From NCBI GenBank assembly GCA_017624235.1, contig JAGANL010000045.1:26682-90681 (forward strand): 64,000 nt of DNA, given 5' to 3'. Under the pieces are notes generated by a model that saw only the letters and a list, made by a program, of their open reading frames with translations, did not search any database and was not told where the DNA came from. The translations under genes were made by a program, and so were the position numbers. Shown here piece by piece: positions 25,182-35,275 of the stretch; within the stretch, counting starts at the first letter, position 1; each line of letters opens with the position of its first letter. This DNA comes from Lachnospiraceae bacterium. Lineage in GTDB: Bacteria; Bacillota; Clostridia; Lachnospirales; Lachnospiraceae.

Positions 25182-26816
25182 ATGATCAAGGTATTTTTGG
25201 TAGAAGATGAAATTGTTATGCGGGAAGGAATCAAGAGTACGGTTCAGTGGGAAAGAGAGGGCTATGACTTTATCGGGGAAGCCAGTGACGGGGAACTGGC
25301 ATATCCGATGATACAGAATCTGAAGCCGGATATTGTGATCACGGACATCCGTATGCCGTTTATGGACGGGCTGGAGCTGAGCCGGATGGTAAAAAAGGAG
25401 CTGCCGGAAACGAAGATCATCATTTTGAGCGGCTACAGTGATTTTGAATATGCCAAGCAGGCAATTGGAATCGGTGTGACAGATTATCTGCTGAAGCCTA
25501 TTTCTTCAGCCAAGCTGCTGGAGGCAGTGAACCGGGTAGCGGAAATGATCCGGAAGGAGCGTGCGGAAAGGGAGCACAGCGGACATTCCCAGCGGGTACT
25601 GGAGGAATATGAAAAGCTGGAAAGACAGAGATTTTTTACGGATCTGATGTTTAACCGCATGAGCATGAGCGAGGTGCTGGAGAAGGGAAGAGATCTGGAG
25701 ATCGATCTGATGGCGCAGGATTACCGGATCCTTCTGTTTGGCATCCGTCAGCCGGAGGAGCTTGGACAGGTGTATTCCAAGGAGCTGGTAGCCGCAGCGC
25801 AGGAAATTGAAGATGCTTTTTTGGAGCGCGAGGGTGTTTATATGTTTGAACGCGGAACAGAGGGCTGGGCCTTTTTGGTGAAGGCGGATTCGGAGGAAGA
25901 GCTGGAAGAGAGGACAGCGGAAACGGTGGGCCTTTTGACGGATCTTGCGGTAGGCAAGGAAAAGGTGGAATATTTCGGAGGGATCGGAAAAGCGGTCAAG
26001 AGGCTCAGGGAGCTTCCGGAATCCTACAACGGAGCTAACCGTGCCATGTCCTTACGCTATATGGGCAGAAGCAATGAGATCATTTCCGTTGATCAGATGC
26101 AGAAGATCAGTCTGCTGCAGGAGGATGATATCGATCTGAGCACTCTGGATATTGGAAAGATTGACCGGAAGATTCTGCAGAACTTTTTAAAGAGCGGCCT
26201 GGCAGAGGATGTACGGCATTTTATTGAAGATTATTTTGAGGGTCTGGGAGAATCCAATGTCAATTCCATGCTGTTTCGACAGTATATCACAATGGATATG
26301 TATTTCTGTACGGCGGCCTTTATCGAGGAGCTGGGGCATGATTCGCAATGTATTGTGGAGCACTGCGGTGACTTTAAGGGCGTAGGGGATGTGCTTTCCG
26401 GTGTGGAGAGCACCAAGGATTATCTGGAAAGGATTATTGGGGAGGCCATCCGGCTCAGGGACAGTGCTTCCATGAAAAAGTACGGTACGCTGCTGGATAC
26501 GGCAAAGGAATATATTTTACAGAATTATGATAAGGATGATATTTCCCTGAATGCGGTAGCGGCCAGTGTAAATTTAAGTCCAAGTCATTTCAGCACCATA
26601 TTTTCACAGGAGACAGGGGAAACCTTTATTGAATATCTGACCCGTGTACGAATGGAGAAGGCGAAGGAGCTTTTGCGCTGTTCCAATATGAAGAGCACCG
26701 AAATTGCCTATGCGGTGGGTTATAAGGATTCCCACTATTTCAGCTACCTGTTCAAGAAGACGCAGGGCTGTACGCCGAAGGAATTTCGCATGAAAGGACT
26801 GAGTCAGACGGTATGA
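25182..26816 (+). CDS. YesN-type response regulator with AraC DNA-binding domain
   Basis: 544 residues. Receiver domain at 1-120 with Asp55 (IVITDIRMPFMDG) and Lys105 (DYLLKPIS); a long variable middle region; C-terminal AraC-type double HTH at about 440-540 (DDISLNAVAASVNLSPSHFSTIF and STEIAYAVGYKDSHYFSYLFKK). YesN regulators activate nearby carbohydrate uptake genes when phosphorylated by YesM kinases. The kinase gene overlaps the stop (ATGA), and a sugar ABC operon follows, which is its likely target. Confidence 0.92.
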   Translation: MIKVFLVEDEIVMREGIKSTVQWEREGYDFIGEASDGELAYPMIQNLKPDIVITDIRMPFMDGLELSRMVKKELPETKIIILSGYSDFEYAKQAIGIGVTDYLLKPISSAKLLEAVNRVAEMIRKERAEREHSGHSQRVLEEYEKLERQRFFTDLMFNRMSMSEVLEKGRDLEIDLMAQDYRILLFGIRQPEELGQVYSKELVAAAQEIEDAFLEREGVYMFERGTEGWAFLVKADSEEELEERTAETVGLLTDLAVGKEKVEYFGGIGKAVKRLRELPESYNGANRAMSLRYMGRSNEIISVDQMQKISLLQEDDIDLSTLDIGKIDRKILQNFLKSGLAEDVRHFIEDYFEGLGESNVNSMLFRQYITMDMYFCTAAFIEELGHDSQCIVEHCGDFKGVGDVLSGVESTKDYLERIIGEAIRLRDSASMKKYGTLLDTAKEYILQNYDKDDISLNAVAASVNLSPSHFSTIFSQETGETFIEYLTRVRMEKAKELLRCSNMKSTEIAYAVGYKDSHYFSYLFKKTQGCTPKEFRMKGLSQTV

Positions 26817-28279
26817 GAAGAAAAAACAGTAAGAGACTTTCCCTGCATTTGAAACTGATGCTTTTTTCCTTTGGCATTCTGATTCCATTTTCGCTTCTGA
26901 TTCTGTATCTGATCTATGCACTGTCTGCCTACAGCAGGGATTATAACCAGATTGTCAGTAATATTACGGCAGCCAGTGCCTATAATATTAATTTGAAGGA
27001 TGATATTGACTATGCGCTGTATCAAATGGTCAGCGCTTCTATTACAGCGGAGGAGTTTGGAGAGAAGTTCGGAGAGGAATACCGGAATCCGTATGATGAG
27101 ATTGACCAGGCCAGAGCCGCATTTTCCAGACTGGCAGAGATTACGACGGCACCGGGCAATGCGCGTCGTATTCAGATGATACAGAAAAATCTGAATACGC
27201 TGGAACGGCGTATGAAGGAGATAGAGGAGGACTGCCAGAAGAGCGGACATTATGATGAGAATATGATCCGTCTGGACAATAATATCTATGTGCTGACAGA
27301 GCTTCTGCAGGAAAATATCCAGCAGTATATCTATTATGAGACAAGGGGACTGGAGCATATACGTATAGAACTTGAAAAGCAGCGTCAATATGTAGTCCAG
27401 GTCAGCGTGATTGCTTTTGCCTGCGTGTTTGTAAGCTGCGGATTTTTGTCTACCATGCTGTCCAGGAGCATATCCAGACCAATCGAGGAGATGTGCAGGA
27501 TGACAGAGCTTGTGGCAAAGGGAAATTTTGACGCCCGGATCGATGCGGAGAGCGGAGATGAAATTTCCGTGCTCAAGGCGAGCTTTAACAGCATGGTAGG
27601 ACAGATTGGAAATCTGGTGCAAAATATCAAAACAGAACAGCGCAATCTGAGAGATACCGAACTGAGGCTTTTGCAGGAGCAGATCAATCCCCACTTTCTG
27701 TATAATACGCTGGATACGATTATCTGGCTGGCAGAGGCGGGTCAGAATAAGCAGGTAGTGGATATGGTCACCTCGCTGTCCCAGTTCTTCCGCACGACCT
27801 TAAGCGAGGGCCGGGATCACATTACCATCCGGGAGGAGGAGGTACATATCCGCAGCTATCTGGAAATACAGCAGTTCCGCTATCGTGACATTCTGGACTA
27901 TGAAATCGCTATTCCCGAACAGCTCTATCCGTATTCTATTATGAAGCTGACGCTTCAGCCACTCGTAGAGAATGCCCTGTATCATGGCGTGAAAAATAAG
28001 CGGGGAAAGGGCAGGATACGCATCTGTGGAGTGCTGGAGGGTGAAAATATCCGTCTGACTGTGGAGGATAACGGAATCGGGATGAAGCCGGAGGAGGTAG
28101 AGGCGCTGGAAAAAAGGATACGTACCTCGGCAGAGGAGAGGACAGGCTCCTTCGGTCTTGCCAATGTACAGGAGCGTATCTGCTTAAATTATGGGGAGCA
28201 ATATGGACTTTCCTTCCAAAGCAAGTATGGAAAAGGAACGATTGTGACGGTACAGATACCGGCGGTCGAAAGAAAATGA
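26813..28279 (+). CDS. YesM-type sensor histidine kinase
   Basis: 488 residues: two membrane helices (about 14-35 and 195-215) enclose an extracellular sensor region, then a HAMP domain (SRPIEEMCRMTELVAKGNF), the His-kinase motif EQINPHFLYNTLDTI and ATPase boxes VENALYHGVKNK and DNGIGM with the final GSFGLANVQERI. This is the LytS/YesM class. It senses an unknown, probably sugar-related, signal and phosphorylates the upstream YesN regulator. The terminator after it overlaps its stop codon. Confidence 0.92.
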   Translation: MRRKNSKRLSLHLKLMLFSFGILIPFSLLILYLIYALSAYSRDYNQIVSNITAASAYNINLKDDIDYALYQMVSASITAEEFGEKFGEEYRNPYDEIDQARAAFSRLAEITTAPGNARRIQMIQKNLNTLERRMKEIEEDCQKSGHYDENMIRLDNNIYVLTELLQENIQQYIYYETRGLEHIRIELEKQRQYVVQVSVIAFACVFVSCGFLSTMLSRSISRPIEEMCRMTELVAKGNFDARIDAESGDEISVLKASFNSMVGQIGNLVQNIKTEQRNLRDTELRLLQEQINPHFLYNTLDTIIWLAEAGQNKQVVDMVTSLSQFFRTTLSEGRDHITIREEEVHIRSYLEIQQFRYRDILDYEIAIPEQLYPYSIMKLTLQPLVENALYHGVKNKRGKGRIRICGVLEGENIRLTVEDNGIGMKPEEVEALEKRIRTSAEERTGSFGLANVQERICLNYGEQYGLSFQSKYGKGTIVTVQIPAVERK

Positions 28280-28320
28280 ACAAATTTCCAAAAAAAATCA
28301 CAGTTTGTTCATTTTTTATT
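28275..28320 (+). terminator. Intrinsic terminator of the yesN-yesM operon
   Basis: AATGAACAAA (28275-28284) pairs perfectly with TTTGTTCATT (28304-28313), then TTTTATTT. The left arm includes the kinase stop codon. Confidence 0.8.
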
Positions 28321-28467
28321 TACAAATTCGAAAAAATTACCACTCATCACGAAAGAATTTCCGTAGCCGAAACCATAGAATCAGGGTAGAATCATACTTG
28401 TAAATGAGATAGCCCACACGACAAGGGAAGGGCGGTCAAGAAACTCAAAAGATTGGGAGGAAAAGGA

Positions 28468-29547
28468 ATGAAGAGAAAAGTATTAAGCGCATTACTTAGC
28501 GTAGCTATGGTAGCTACCATGTTGGTTGGATGTGGATCTTCCAGTGAACCGGCAGCAGCACCGGCAGAGGAAGCAGCACCGGCAGAAGAAGCAGCTCCTG
28601 CAGAGGAAGCAGCACCGGCAGAAGAGGCAGCTCCTGCAGAAGCAGCAGACGGCGATCTGATCGTAGTTGGTTATGCACAGGTTGGTGCAGAGTCTGACTG
28701 GAGAACAGCTAATACAGAATCCTTTAAGAGCACATTTACAGAAGAAAACGGCTATCAGCTGATTTTCGATGATGCACAGCAGAAACAGGAGAACCAGATT
28801 AAGGCAATCCGTTCCTTCATTCAGCAGGAAGTTGACTACATCGTAGTTGCTCCGGTTGTTGAGACAGGTTGGGAAACCGTTCTGGAAGAAGCTAAGGAAG
28901 CTGGAATCCCGGTTATCCTTTCCGACAGAATGATGGATGTATCTGATGATTCCTTATATACCTGCTGGGTAGGCGGTAACTTCGTAAAAGAAGGTCAGGA
29001 TGCAGCAAAATGGCTGGCTGACAAGTTAGAGGCAGACGGAAGAGGCGATGAGGAAATCAACATCGTAACACTTCAGGGTACCATCGGTGCTTCCGCACAG
29101 GTTGGACGTACAGAAGGCTTTGCTGAAGGAATGCAGGACAACTGGAACATGTTAGCAATGCAGACAGGTGAATTTACACAGTCCAAAGGACAGGAAGTTA
29201 TGGAGTCCTTCTTAAAACAGTACGATGACATCGACGTAGTTGTATGTGAGAATGATAACATGGCATTCGGTGCAATCGACGCTATCAAGGCAGCTGGTAA
29301 GACATGCGGACCGGAAGGCGACATCATCATCATCTCCTTCGACGCAGTAAGCGCAGCATTCGATTCCATGATCGCTGGTGACATGAATGCATCCTTCGAG
29401 TGTAACCCGTTACACGGACCTCGTGTAGCTGAGATCATCCAGAAGCTGGAAGCTGGCGAATCAGTTGATAAGGTTCAGTACGTAGATGAAGCATACTTCG
29501 ATACCACAATGGATCTGAAAGCAATCCAGGCTGAGCGTTTATACTAA
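28468..29547 (+). CDS. ytfQ: Sugar ABC transporter substrate-binding lipoprotein, YtfQ-like (galactofuranose/arabinofuranose type)
   Basis: 359 residues: signal with lipobox LVGC (Cys22), an Ala/Glu/Pro linker made by an 18-bp tandem repeat, then a type I periplasmic-binding fold. Diagnostic YtfQ segments are VGYAQVGAESDWRTANTES, QKQENQIKAIRSFIQQ, APVVETGWETVLEEAK, VTLQGTIGASAQVGRTEGF and FTQSKGQEVMESFL. E. coli YtfQ binds furanose forms of galactose and arabinose, which fits the arabinose genes nearby. The frame opens at 28453, but the GGGAGGAAAAGG site supports ATG 28468. It lies after YesN/YesM and before its ATPase and two permeases. Confidence 0.9.
   Translation: MKRKVLSALLSVAMVATMLVGCGSSSEPAAAPAEEAAPAEEAAPAEEAAPAEEAAPAEAADGDLIVVGYAQVGAESDWRTANTESFKSTFTEENGYQLIFDDAQQKQENQIKAIRSFIQQEVDYIVVAPVVETGWETVLEEAKEAGIPVILSDRMMDVSDDSLYTCWVGGNFVKEGQDAAKWLADKLEADGRGDEEINIVTLQGTIGASAQVGRTEGFAEGMQDNWNMLAMQTGEFTQSKGQEVMESFLKQYDDIDVVVCENDNMAFGAIDAIKAAGKTCGPEGDIIIISFDAVSAAFDSMIAGDMNASFECNPLHGPRVAEIIQKLEAGESVDKVQYVDEAYFDTTMDLKAIQAERLY
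28558..28647 (+). repeat. 18-bp tandem repeat (5 copies) coding the lipoprotein linker
   Basis: Five imperfect copies of GCACCGGCAGAGGAAGCA encode repeated APAEEA, a flexible spacer between lipid anchor and sugar-binding domain. Copy number is likely variable between strains. Confidence 0.85.
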
Positions 29548-29575
29548 GAACAGGCAGGCTGAATAAGCAGAAGCT

Positions 29576-29610
29576 GGGTGCAGGGCGGAATCCCGACCTG
29601 CACCCTTTTT
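29576..29610 (+). terminator. Terminator-like attenuator between ytfQ and ytfR
   Basis: GGGTGCAGG (29576-29584) pairs with CCTGCACCC, with an inner CGG/CCG extension, followed by TTTTTAT. It probably lets ytfQ be expressed more than the transporter genes. Confidence 0.8.
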
Positions 29611-29677
29611 ATCTAAATAAAAGCATAGTAATTTTTATACAAAAAGGAAAGAAACAGATAGAAGGGATGGAGTCCAC

Positions 29678-31195
29678 ATGGATAATGGAGTAGTACTGAC
29701 AATGCGGCACATCGACAAAAATTTCCCCGGCGTAGTAGCTCTTTCAAATGTAGACTTTACGCTGAGAGCAGGAGAGGTTCATGCTCTGATGGGGGAGAAC
29801 GGTGCCGGGAAATCAACTCTGATCAAGGTTCTGACCGGTGTAGAAGAATTTGAGTCAGGCGAAATTCGTATTGAAGGCAGAGAAGGTGCCATCATTAACA
29901 GATCTCCGCAGGAAGCACAGGCAAACGGCATTTCCACTGTGTATCAGGAGGTAAACTTATGTCCCAACCTTTCGGTTGCGGAAAACCTGTTTATCGGCAG
30001 AGAGCCGAAGAAAGCAGGCCTAATTGACTGGAAAACAATGAATAAAAAATCCAAAGAAATTCTGGATAATCTTGACATACATATCGATGTTACACGGACA
30101 CTGGACAATTATTCCATCGCAATCCAGCAGATGATTGCGATTGCGAGAGCGGTAGATATGTCCGCAAAGGTTCTGATTCTGGATGAGCCGACCTCTTCTC
30201 TGGATGACGGTGAAGTAGAAAAGCTGTTCGTCCTGATGAGAAAGCTGAAGGATCAGGGAGTAGGCATTATCTTTGTAACGCATTTCCTGGAGCAGGTATA
30301 TGAAATCTGTGACCGTATCACGGTGTTAAGAAACGGTACGCTGGTAGGTGAATATGAGGTAGAAAACCTTCCGAGAGTACAGCTTGTAGCAAAGATGATG
30401 GGCAAGGACTTTGACGATCTGGCAGCCATTAAGAAAGAGGGCGTCAGCACCGTGAAGAAGGATCAGGTGGTTATTGATGCCAAAGGTCTGTCTCATACAG
30501 GTACGATTAAACCGTTCGATATTGAAATTCACAGAGGCGAGGTTATTGGTCTGACCGGACTGCTTGGTTCCGGACGTTCCGAACTGGCAAGAGCCATTTA
30601 CGGTGCGGATAAGGCGGATAAGGGTGAACTGAAGGTCAACGGCAAGAAGCTTTTGGTAGGTGCGCCGATTGATGCCATGATGGCGGGTATGGGCTATCTG
30701 CCGGAAAACCGTAAGGAAGAAGGTATCATTGCCGATCTTTCCGTGCGTGAAAACATCATTATTGCGTTACAGGCAAAACGCGGTATGTTCAAGCTCCTGA
30801 GCAGAAAAGAGCAGGAAGAATTTACCGACAAATATATTGATATGCTGCAGATCAAGACGGCAGACCGTGAGACCCCGATCAAGCAGCTTTCCGGTGGTAA
30901 TCAGCAGAAGGTTATTCTGGGAAGATGGCTTCTGACCAATCCGGATTTCCTCATTCTGGATGAGCCGACCAGAGGTATTGATATCGGTACCAAGACCGAG
31001 ATTCAGAAGCTGGTACTGAAATTTGCAGCAGAAGGAATGGCTGTCATGTTCATTTCTTCGGAAATTGAGGAAATGATTCGTACCTGCAGCCGTATGGCAG
31101 TTTTGAGAGACGGCATGAAGGTAGGAGAATTGGAAGAGAATGAGCTCAATCAGGTAAATATTATGCAGGCTATTGCAGGAGGTGACAAAGGATGA
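29678..31195 (+). CDS. ytfR: Sugar ABC transporter ATP-binding protein, YtfR-like
   Basis: 505 residues, two fused ABC domains as in ribose/galactofuranose systems. First domain: Walker [10 protein letters not shown], a degenerate signature region (NYSIAIQQM), Walker B LILDEPTSSLD. Second domain: GLLGSGRSE in place of Walker A (common in this family), signature [19 protein letters not shown]. The first site is therefore likely the main ATP-binding one with partial degeneration in both. Overlaps the next permease gene by 4 bases. Confidence 0.92.
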   Translation: MDNGVVLTMRHIDKNFPGVVALSNVDFTLRAGEVHALMGENGAGKSTLIKVLTGVEEFESGEIRIEGREGAIINRSPQEAQANGISTVYQEVNLCPNLSVAENLFIGREPKKAGLIDWKTMNKKSKEILDNLDIHIDVTRTLDNYSIAIQQMIAIARAVDMSAKVLILDEPTSSLDDGEVEKLFVLMRKLKDQGVGIIFVTHFLEQVYEICDRITVLRNGTLVGEYEVENLPRVQLVAKMMGKDFDDLAAIKKEGVSTVKKDQVVIDAKGLSHTGTIKPFDIEIHRGEVIGLTGLLGSGRSELARAIYGADKADKGELKVNGKKLLVGAPIDAMMAGMGYLPENRKEEGIIADLSVRENIIIALQAKRGMFKLLSRKEQEEFTDKYIDMLQIKTADRETPIKQLSGGNQQKVILGRWLLTNPDFLILDEPTRGIDIGTKTEIQKLVLKFAAEGMAVMFISSEIEEMIRTCSRMAVLRDGMKVGELEENELNQVNIMQAIAGGDKG

Positions 31196-32235
31196 ATAAA
31201 TTGAAAAAAATTACATCATATCGTTTATTTTTACCGCTCGTCTGCCTCGCATTTGTGTTGCTTCTGAATGTGATCAAAACACCGTCCTTCTTTCAGATTT
31301 CCGTGAACAACGGTGTATTGTACGGTTACGTCATTGATGTTATCAACCGTGCCAGCGAGCTGGTGATTCTGGCAGTCGGCATGACGCTTGTGGTTGCGGC
31401 ATCCGGCGGTACCGATATTTCGGTCGGTGCAGTCAGCGCACTGTCCGGTGCAGTATGCTGTTGTGTATTATCCGGCGGCGAGCAGAGTACCAATGAATAC
31501 CATGCTCCTTACATTCTGGGTGTACTCGTTGCTGTTCTGGTTGGTCTGGTATGTGGTGCATGGAACGGCTTCCTTGTAGCAAAGATGAGGATTCAGCCGA
31601 TGGTTGCGACTCTGATCCTCTTTACGGCAGGACGTGGTATCGCACAGCTGATTACCGACGGACAGATGATTTATGTTCGTGTGGAGCATTTCAAGCAGCT
31701 GGGCGCCTTCATTAAAGGTATTCCGCTTCCGACTCCGGTATTTGTAGCAGTCATCGTAGTAATACTTACAACATTGCTGTTAAAGAAAACGGCTCTCGGA
31801 CTTTACATCGAAACAGTCGGCATTAACGCAAAAGCAGCCAGACTGGTGGGACTTAATTCGGTTATGATTCAGTTTTTGACCTATGCTTTCTGCGGACTCT
31901 GCTCCGGTATTGCAGGTCTGATTATTACCTCGCGAGTTTATTCCATCGATGCGAACAATGCAGGACTGAACATGGAGCTGGATGCGATTCTCGCGGTTGC
32001 TCTGGGTGGAAACAGCCTGGGAGGCGGTAAGTTCTCCCTGCTCGGAAGCGTAATCGGTGCATATACGATTCAGGCGCTTACGACGACACTTTATGCAATG
32101 AGCGTTCCCGCAGACCAGATTCCGGTATATAAGGCAATCGTCGTCGTAATCATCGTATCCTTACAGTCACCGGAGTTAATGAGAATGTGGAAGAACTTTA
32201 AGAACAGAATCGGTGCAGGAAAGAAGGTGGCATAA
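31192..32235 (+). CDS. ytfT: Sugar ABC transporter permease, YtfT-like
   Basis: 347-residue membrane protein of the RbsC/BPD_transp_2 family. Landmarks: AVGMTLVVAASGGTDISVGAVSAL, MRIQPMVATLILFTAGRGIAQ, a long second half with GINAKAARLVGLN and MELDAILAVALGGNSLGGGKFSLLGSVIGAY. Pairs with YjfF-like protein encoded next, as a heterodimer. One base of overlap with the following start (TAATG). Confidence 0.92.
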   Translation: MNKLKKITSYRLFLPLVCLAFVLLLNVIKTPSFFQISVNNGVLYGYVIDVINRASELVILAVGMTLVVAASGGTDISVGAVSALSGAVCCCVLSGGEQSTNEYHAPYILGVLVAVLVGLVCGAWNGFLVAKMRIQPMVATLILFTAGRGIAQLITDGQMIYVRVEHFKQLGAFIKGIPLPTPVFVAVIVVILTTLLLKKTALGLYIETVGINAKAARLVGLNSVMIQFLTYAFCGLCSGIAGLIITSRVYSIDANNAGLNMELDAILAVALGGNSLGGGKFSLLGSVIGAYTIQALTTTLYAMSVPADQIPVYKAIVVVIIVSLQSPELMRMWKNFKNRIGAGKKVA

Positions 32236-33254
32236 TGAAAGATAAATTGAAGAAAATTGAAGGCAATCAGTTCCTTTTAATGATTACCATCCTGCTGTTT
32301 GTTGTCATGTATGTCATCGGACTGGTTGTGTTCAAGGATAAGAATTTCGGAAGGCTTCAGGTATTTTTGAATCTGTTCATTTCCAATGCGGGTCTGATCG
32401 TCATAGCGGTTTCCATGACGATGGTGCTCTTAACAGGTGGTATTGATATTTCGGTTGGTTCTGTCGTGGCCATGACCTGTATGCTTTTGGCATGGATGAT
32501 GGAAAACAAGGGAATGGGTGCTATTCCGTCCCTGATTATCGTACTTCTGATTGGTGTCGTTTTCGGTCTGGTTCAGGGCTTCCTGATTTCGTATCTGAAG
32601 ATACAGCCGTTTATTGTAACGCTGGCAGGTATGTTCTTTGCGAGAGGTATGACCTCCGTCATCAGTACTGAAATGATCAGTATCAAAAACGAAATGTTCC
32701 TTGCATGGGCGCAGGCAAAGATTTATCTTCCGTTCGGCGGCTATGTCAATAAGAAGGGTGTTATGGTATATCCTTATGTTTACCCGAGCGTTATCATGGC
32801 TCTGGCAGTACTGATCATCGTATTTATCGTATTGAAATATACAAAGTTCGGACGTTCTGTTTATGCAGTGGGCGGTAATGAGCAGTCTGCACTGTTAATG
32901 GGTCTGAATGTAAAAAGAACCAAGTTGAAGGTTTATATCATTGACGGATTTTTAGCAGCCTTTGGAGGATTCTTGTTCTGCCTGAATACCTGTTCCGGTT
33001 TCGTAGAGCAGGCAAAGGGCTTTGAGATGGAAGCGATTGCCGGTGCCGTAATTGGTGGAACACTTCTGACAGGTGGTGTCGGAAATGTGGTTGGTTCCCT
33101 GTTTGGTGTATTGATCAAGGGTACGATTGAAACCTTTATCAATTTTCAGGGTACCTTATCCTCCTGGTGGACCAAGATTACCATTGCAGCTCTGTTGGCA
33201 TTCTTCATCATTTTGCAGAGTGTGCTTGCATCCGTTAAGGAGAAGAGAAAGTAA
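32235..33254 (+). CDS. yjfF: Sugar ABC transporter permease, YjfF-like
   Basis: 339 residues, same permease family as the preceding gene: ISNAGLIVIAVSMTMVLLTGG, GGIDISVGSVVAMT, LKIQPFIVTLAGMFFARGM, YAVGGNEQSALLMGLNV and MEAIAGAVIGGTLLTGG. In E. coli the order ytfQ-ytfR-ytfT-yjfF is identical. Substrate inferred as a furanose sugar, possibly L-arabinofuranose released from arabinans. Confidence 0.92.
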   Translation: MKDKLKKIEGNQFLLMITILLFVVMYVIGLVVFKDKNFGRLQVFLNLFISNAGLIVIAVSMTMVLLTGGIDISVGSVVAMTCMLLAWMMENKGMGAIPSLIIVLLIGVVFGLVQGFLISYLKIQPFIVTLAGMFFARGMTSVISTEMISIKNEMFLAWAQAKIYLPFGGYVNKKGVMVYPYVYPSVIMALAVLIIVFIVLKYTKFGRSVYAVGGNEQSALLMGLNVKRTKLKVYIIDGFLAAFGGFLFCLNTCSGFVEQAKGFEMEAIAGAVIGGTLLTGGVGNVVGSLFGVLIKGTIETFINFQGTLSSWWTKITIAALLAFFIILQSVLASVKEKRK

Positions 33255-33301
33255 GTTTTAGATTTTACCATCCCTTATTATAAACAATGTGTTATTCAGA
33301 G

Positions 33302-33334
33302 ACCGCCGCTGTCGGATATGGACAGCGGCGGTTT
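33302..33334 (+). terminator. Hairpin ending the ytf operon
   Basis: ACCGCCGCTGTC (33302-33313) pairs with GACAGCGGCGGT (33321-33332). Strong stem, weak U tract (TTC), so termination is likely but not certain. Confidence 0.65.
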
Positions 33335-33369
33335 CGACAGTACAAAATCTGACAATATGACAAAACTGC

Positions 33370-33398
33370 TTGTTCATTCTGCAATTATTCGATATAAT
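33370..33398 (+). promoter_or_regulatory. Probable promoter of the chemoreceptor gene
   Basis: TTGTTC (33370-33375), 17-base spacer, TATAAT (33393-33398), about 40 bases before the GTG start. No clear flagellar sigma consensus was found. Confidence 0.55.
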
Positions 33399-33436
33399 GC
33401 AAGTATGGAGGAACAATAGCAAGGGAGGAATGGCTT

Positions 33437-35275
33437 GTGAAAGAAAAGAAGGAAAAGGCTGGAAGGTCGGCAAAAGGATTCAGTATCCGGTGGAAAATTA
33501 ACGGCTGTATTTTGGGGATCACCGCGATTTTTCTGGCACTGATTGCCATGCTGATGTTAAAATCTGCGGAATACAGCGGGAAATACAGTCAGGTATTAGA
33601 CAATATCAGTAAGATTACGTATATTAAAACGAACTGCAGCAAGCTCTCTCGAACGGTAGTCAATATGTGCGGAATAGGTGCGGATATTGAATCCAGCGGA
33701 CACAAGGAGACTGTGGATACGATTCGTACCTATATTGTGGACATTGGCGAGAATATCGGCGAAGAGGCTGAGTACAGCCAGAACCGCAATCAATACAGCA
33801 GTCTGGCAGGCGAGGTGGATAAGTTTGTCACGGCCTATGATCAGATTGTTGCGGCCTGTGGCGAAAAGTATTCTTCGGCAGGCTTAGAATACGCCAAGAC
33901 GATGGACAGCAATTCCACCTTTTTATCGACCAGCGCAGAAACCCTGTTGACTCTGGAAATTTCCAGAAGTGAGGAAATCCAGAAGCAGATCAACAGTGAT
34001 TTTCAGAAAATGCTCTGGCTTGTCATTGTGATTGTGGTTGTAACGGTGGTGGTAGTACTGGCGGTTACGCTGCTCGTATCCAGAAGCATTACCGTACCAA
34101 TCAGACAGCTCCAGAAGCATCTGGCTGTTATGTCCGAAGGTGATTTGTCCCGTGCGGATGTGGCAATACGTTCCAGAGATGAAGTGGGACATGTGGCGGT
34201 TGCTTTTAATAAGATGAAAAGTAATCTGGTTCGTATCATCGGAAAGGTCATGAGCGGAACCAATGATTTGAAAATGGCGACCTCCACGGTTAATGTGAGT
34301 GTGGAAGAAAATGCGGCAGGCAGCAACCGGATTGCCTCCGCGGTGGACGGAATGCTTAAGAGTCTGGAGCAGCAGCATGCAGAGGTTAAGAGGATTTCGG
34401 AGCAGATTAGTGAGATGGACAGCCTTTCCAGAGAGGTGGCCGATGAGGCGGAGAAAATTTATCAAAACTCGGAAAAGACAAAGCAGAATGCCGGAGCGGG
34501 CATGGAGCAGCTTATTGCATATGTAGGGCAGTTGGATGAAATCAACCGGTCGATGCAGGAAATGGCAGAGGTGTTCGGAAGCTTTGGAGAAAGTACCAAG
34601 GAGATGACTACGGCACTGGATGCCATTACGGAAATTGCATCCCAGACCAATCTGCTGTCACTGAATGCCTCTATTGAAGCGGCACGTGCGGGAGAAGCCG
34701 GAAGAGGCTTTGCGGTCGTGGCATCTGAGATTCGCAATCTGGCAGATGATTCCCAGAATGCGGCTGGCAGAATCGGCGAGATGATTGAACGCGTGCGTGG
34801 ACAGGCGGAAGAGATGCAGGCGAAGCTGGAAACCAGTCTGGAACAGTTGGAAAAAGGAAACCGGATGACGGAGGAGACAAAGAGCAGCTTTCAAATTATA
34901 CGTGAGGGCACCGGCGAGGTCGGCAGGAGCGTAGAGGATATTATGCACCGGGTAGAACGACTGACAGAAAAGATTTCAGAGGCTGTGGAAAGCACCGGTA
35001 CGATCAGGCAGGCGTCGGATGACAATGTGACCGAGATCAATGAGATTAGTGCGATCGTGACCGAAGAATCGGCGAATCTGGCAGAGGTGTCGGATGCTAC
35101 GAATAAGCTTCTGGGGCTGACCGGAGAGCTGGAGGGACTTGTTTCAGAGTTCCGGCTTACGCAGAGCGATGATGCGGCTGCGGTGGAAGCACGGAAAAAC
35201 AGCAAAGGAGAGACAGAAAAATGCAGCAGGAAAACGAAAAAGAAAAAAAATATCTTCCCACAAAAGCAACACTGA
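33437..35275 (+). CDS. Methyl-accepting chemotaxis protein
   Basis: 612 residues. Two membrane helices (about 17-37 and 193-216) flank a periplasm-side helical sensor domain; a HAMP domain ([15 protein letters not shown] ... [17 protein letters not shown]) follows; the cytosolic signalling hairpin tip is [37 protein letters not shown]. It shows the organism has a chemotaxis system. Located between two sugar transporter operons, so the receptor may report sugars through a binding protein; this is inference. GTG start with GGGAGG upstream. Confidence 0.93.
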   Translation: MKEKKEKAGRSAKGFSIRWKINGCILGITAIFLALIAMLMLKSAEYSGKYSQVLDNISKITYIKTNCSKLSRTVVNMCGIGADIESSGHKETVDTIRTYIVDIGENIGEEAEYSQNRNQYSSLAGEVDKFVTAYDQIVAACGEKYSSAGLEYAKTMDSNSTFLSTSAETLLTLEISRSEEIQKQINSDFQKMLWLVIVIVVVTVVVVLAVTLLVSRSITVPIRQLQKHLAVMSEGDLSRADVAIRSRDEVGHVAVAFNKMKSNLVRIIGKVMSGTNDLKMATSTVNVSVEENAAGSNRIASAVDGMLKSLEQQHAEVKRISEQISEMDSLSREVADEAEKIYQNSEKTKQNAGAGMEQLIAYVGQLDEINRSMQEMAEVFGSFGESTKEMTTALDAITEIASQTNLLSLNASIEAARAGEAGRGFAVVASEIRNLADDSQNAAGRIGEMIERVRGQAEEMQAKLETSLEQLEKGNRMTEETKSSFQIIREGTGEVGRSVEDIMHRVERLTEKISEAVESTGTIRQASDDNVTEINEISAIVTEESANLAEVSDATNKLLGLTGELEGLVSEFRLTQSDDAAAVEARKNSKGETEKCSRKTKKKKNIFPQKQH

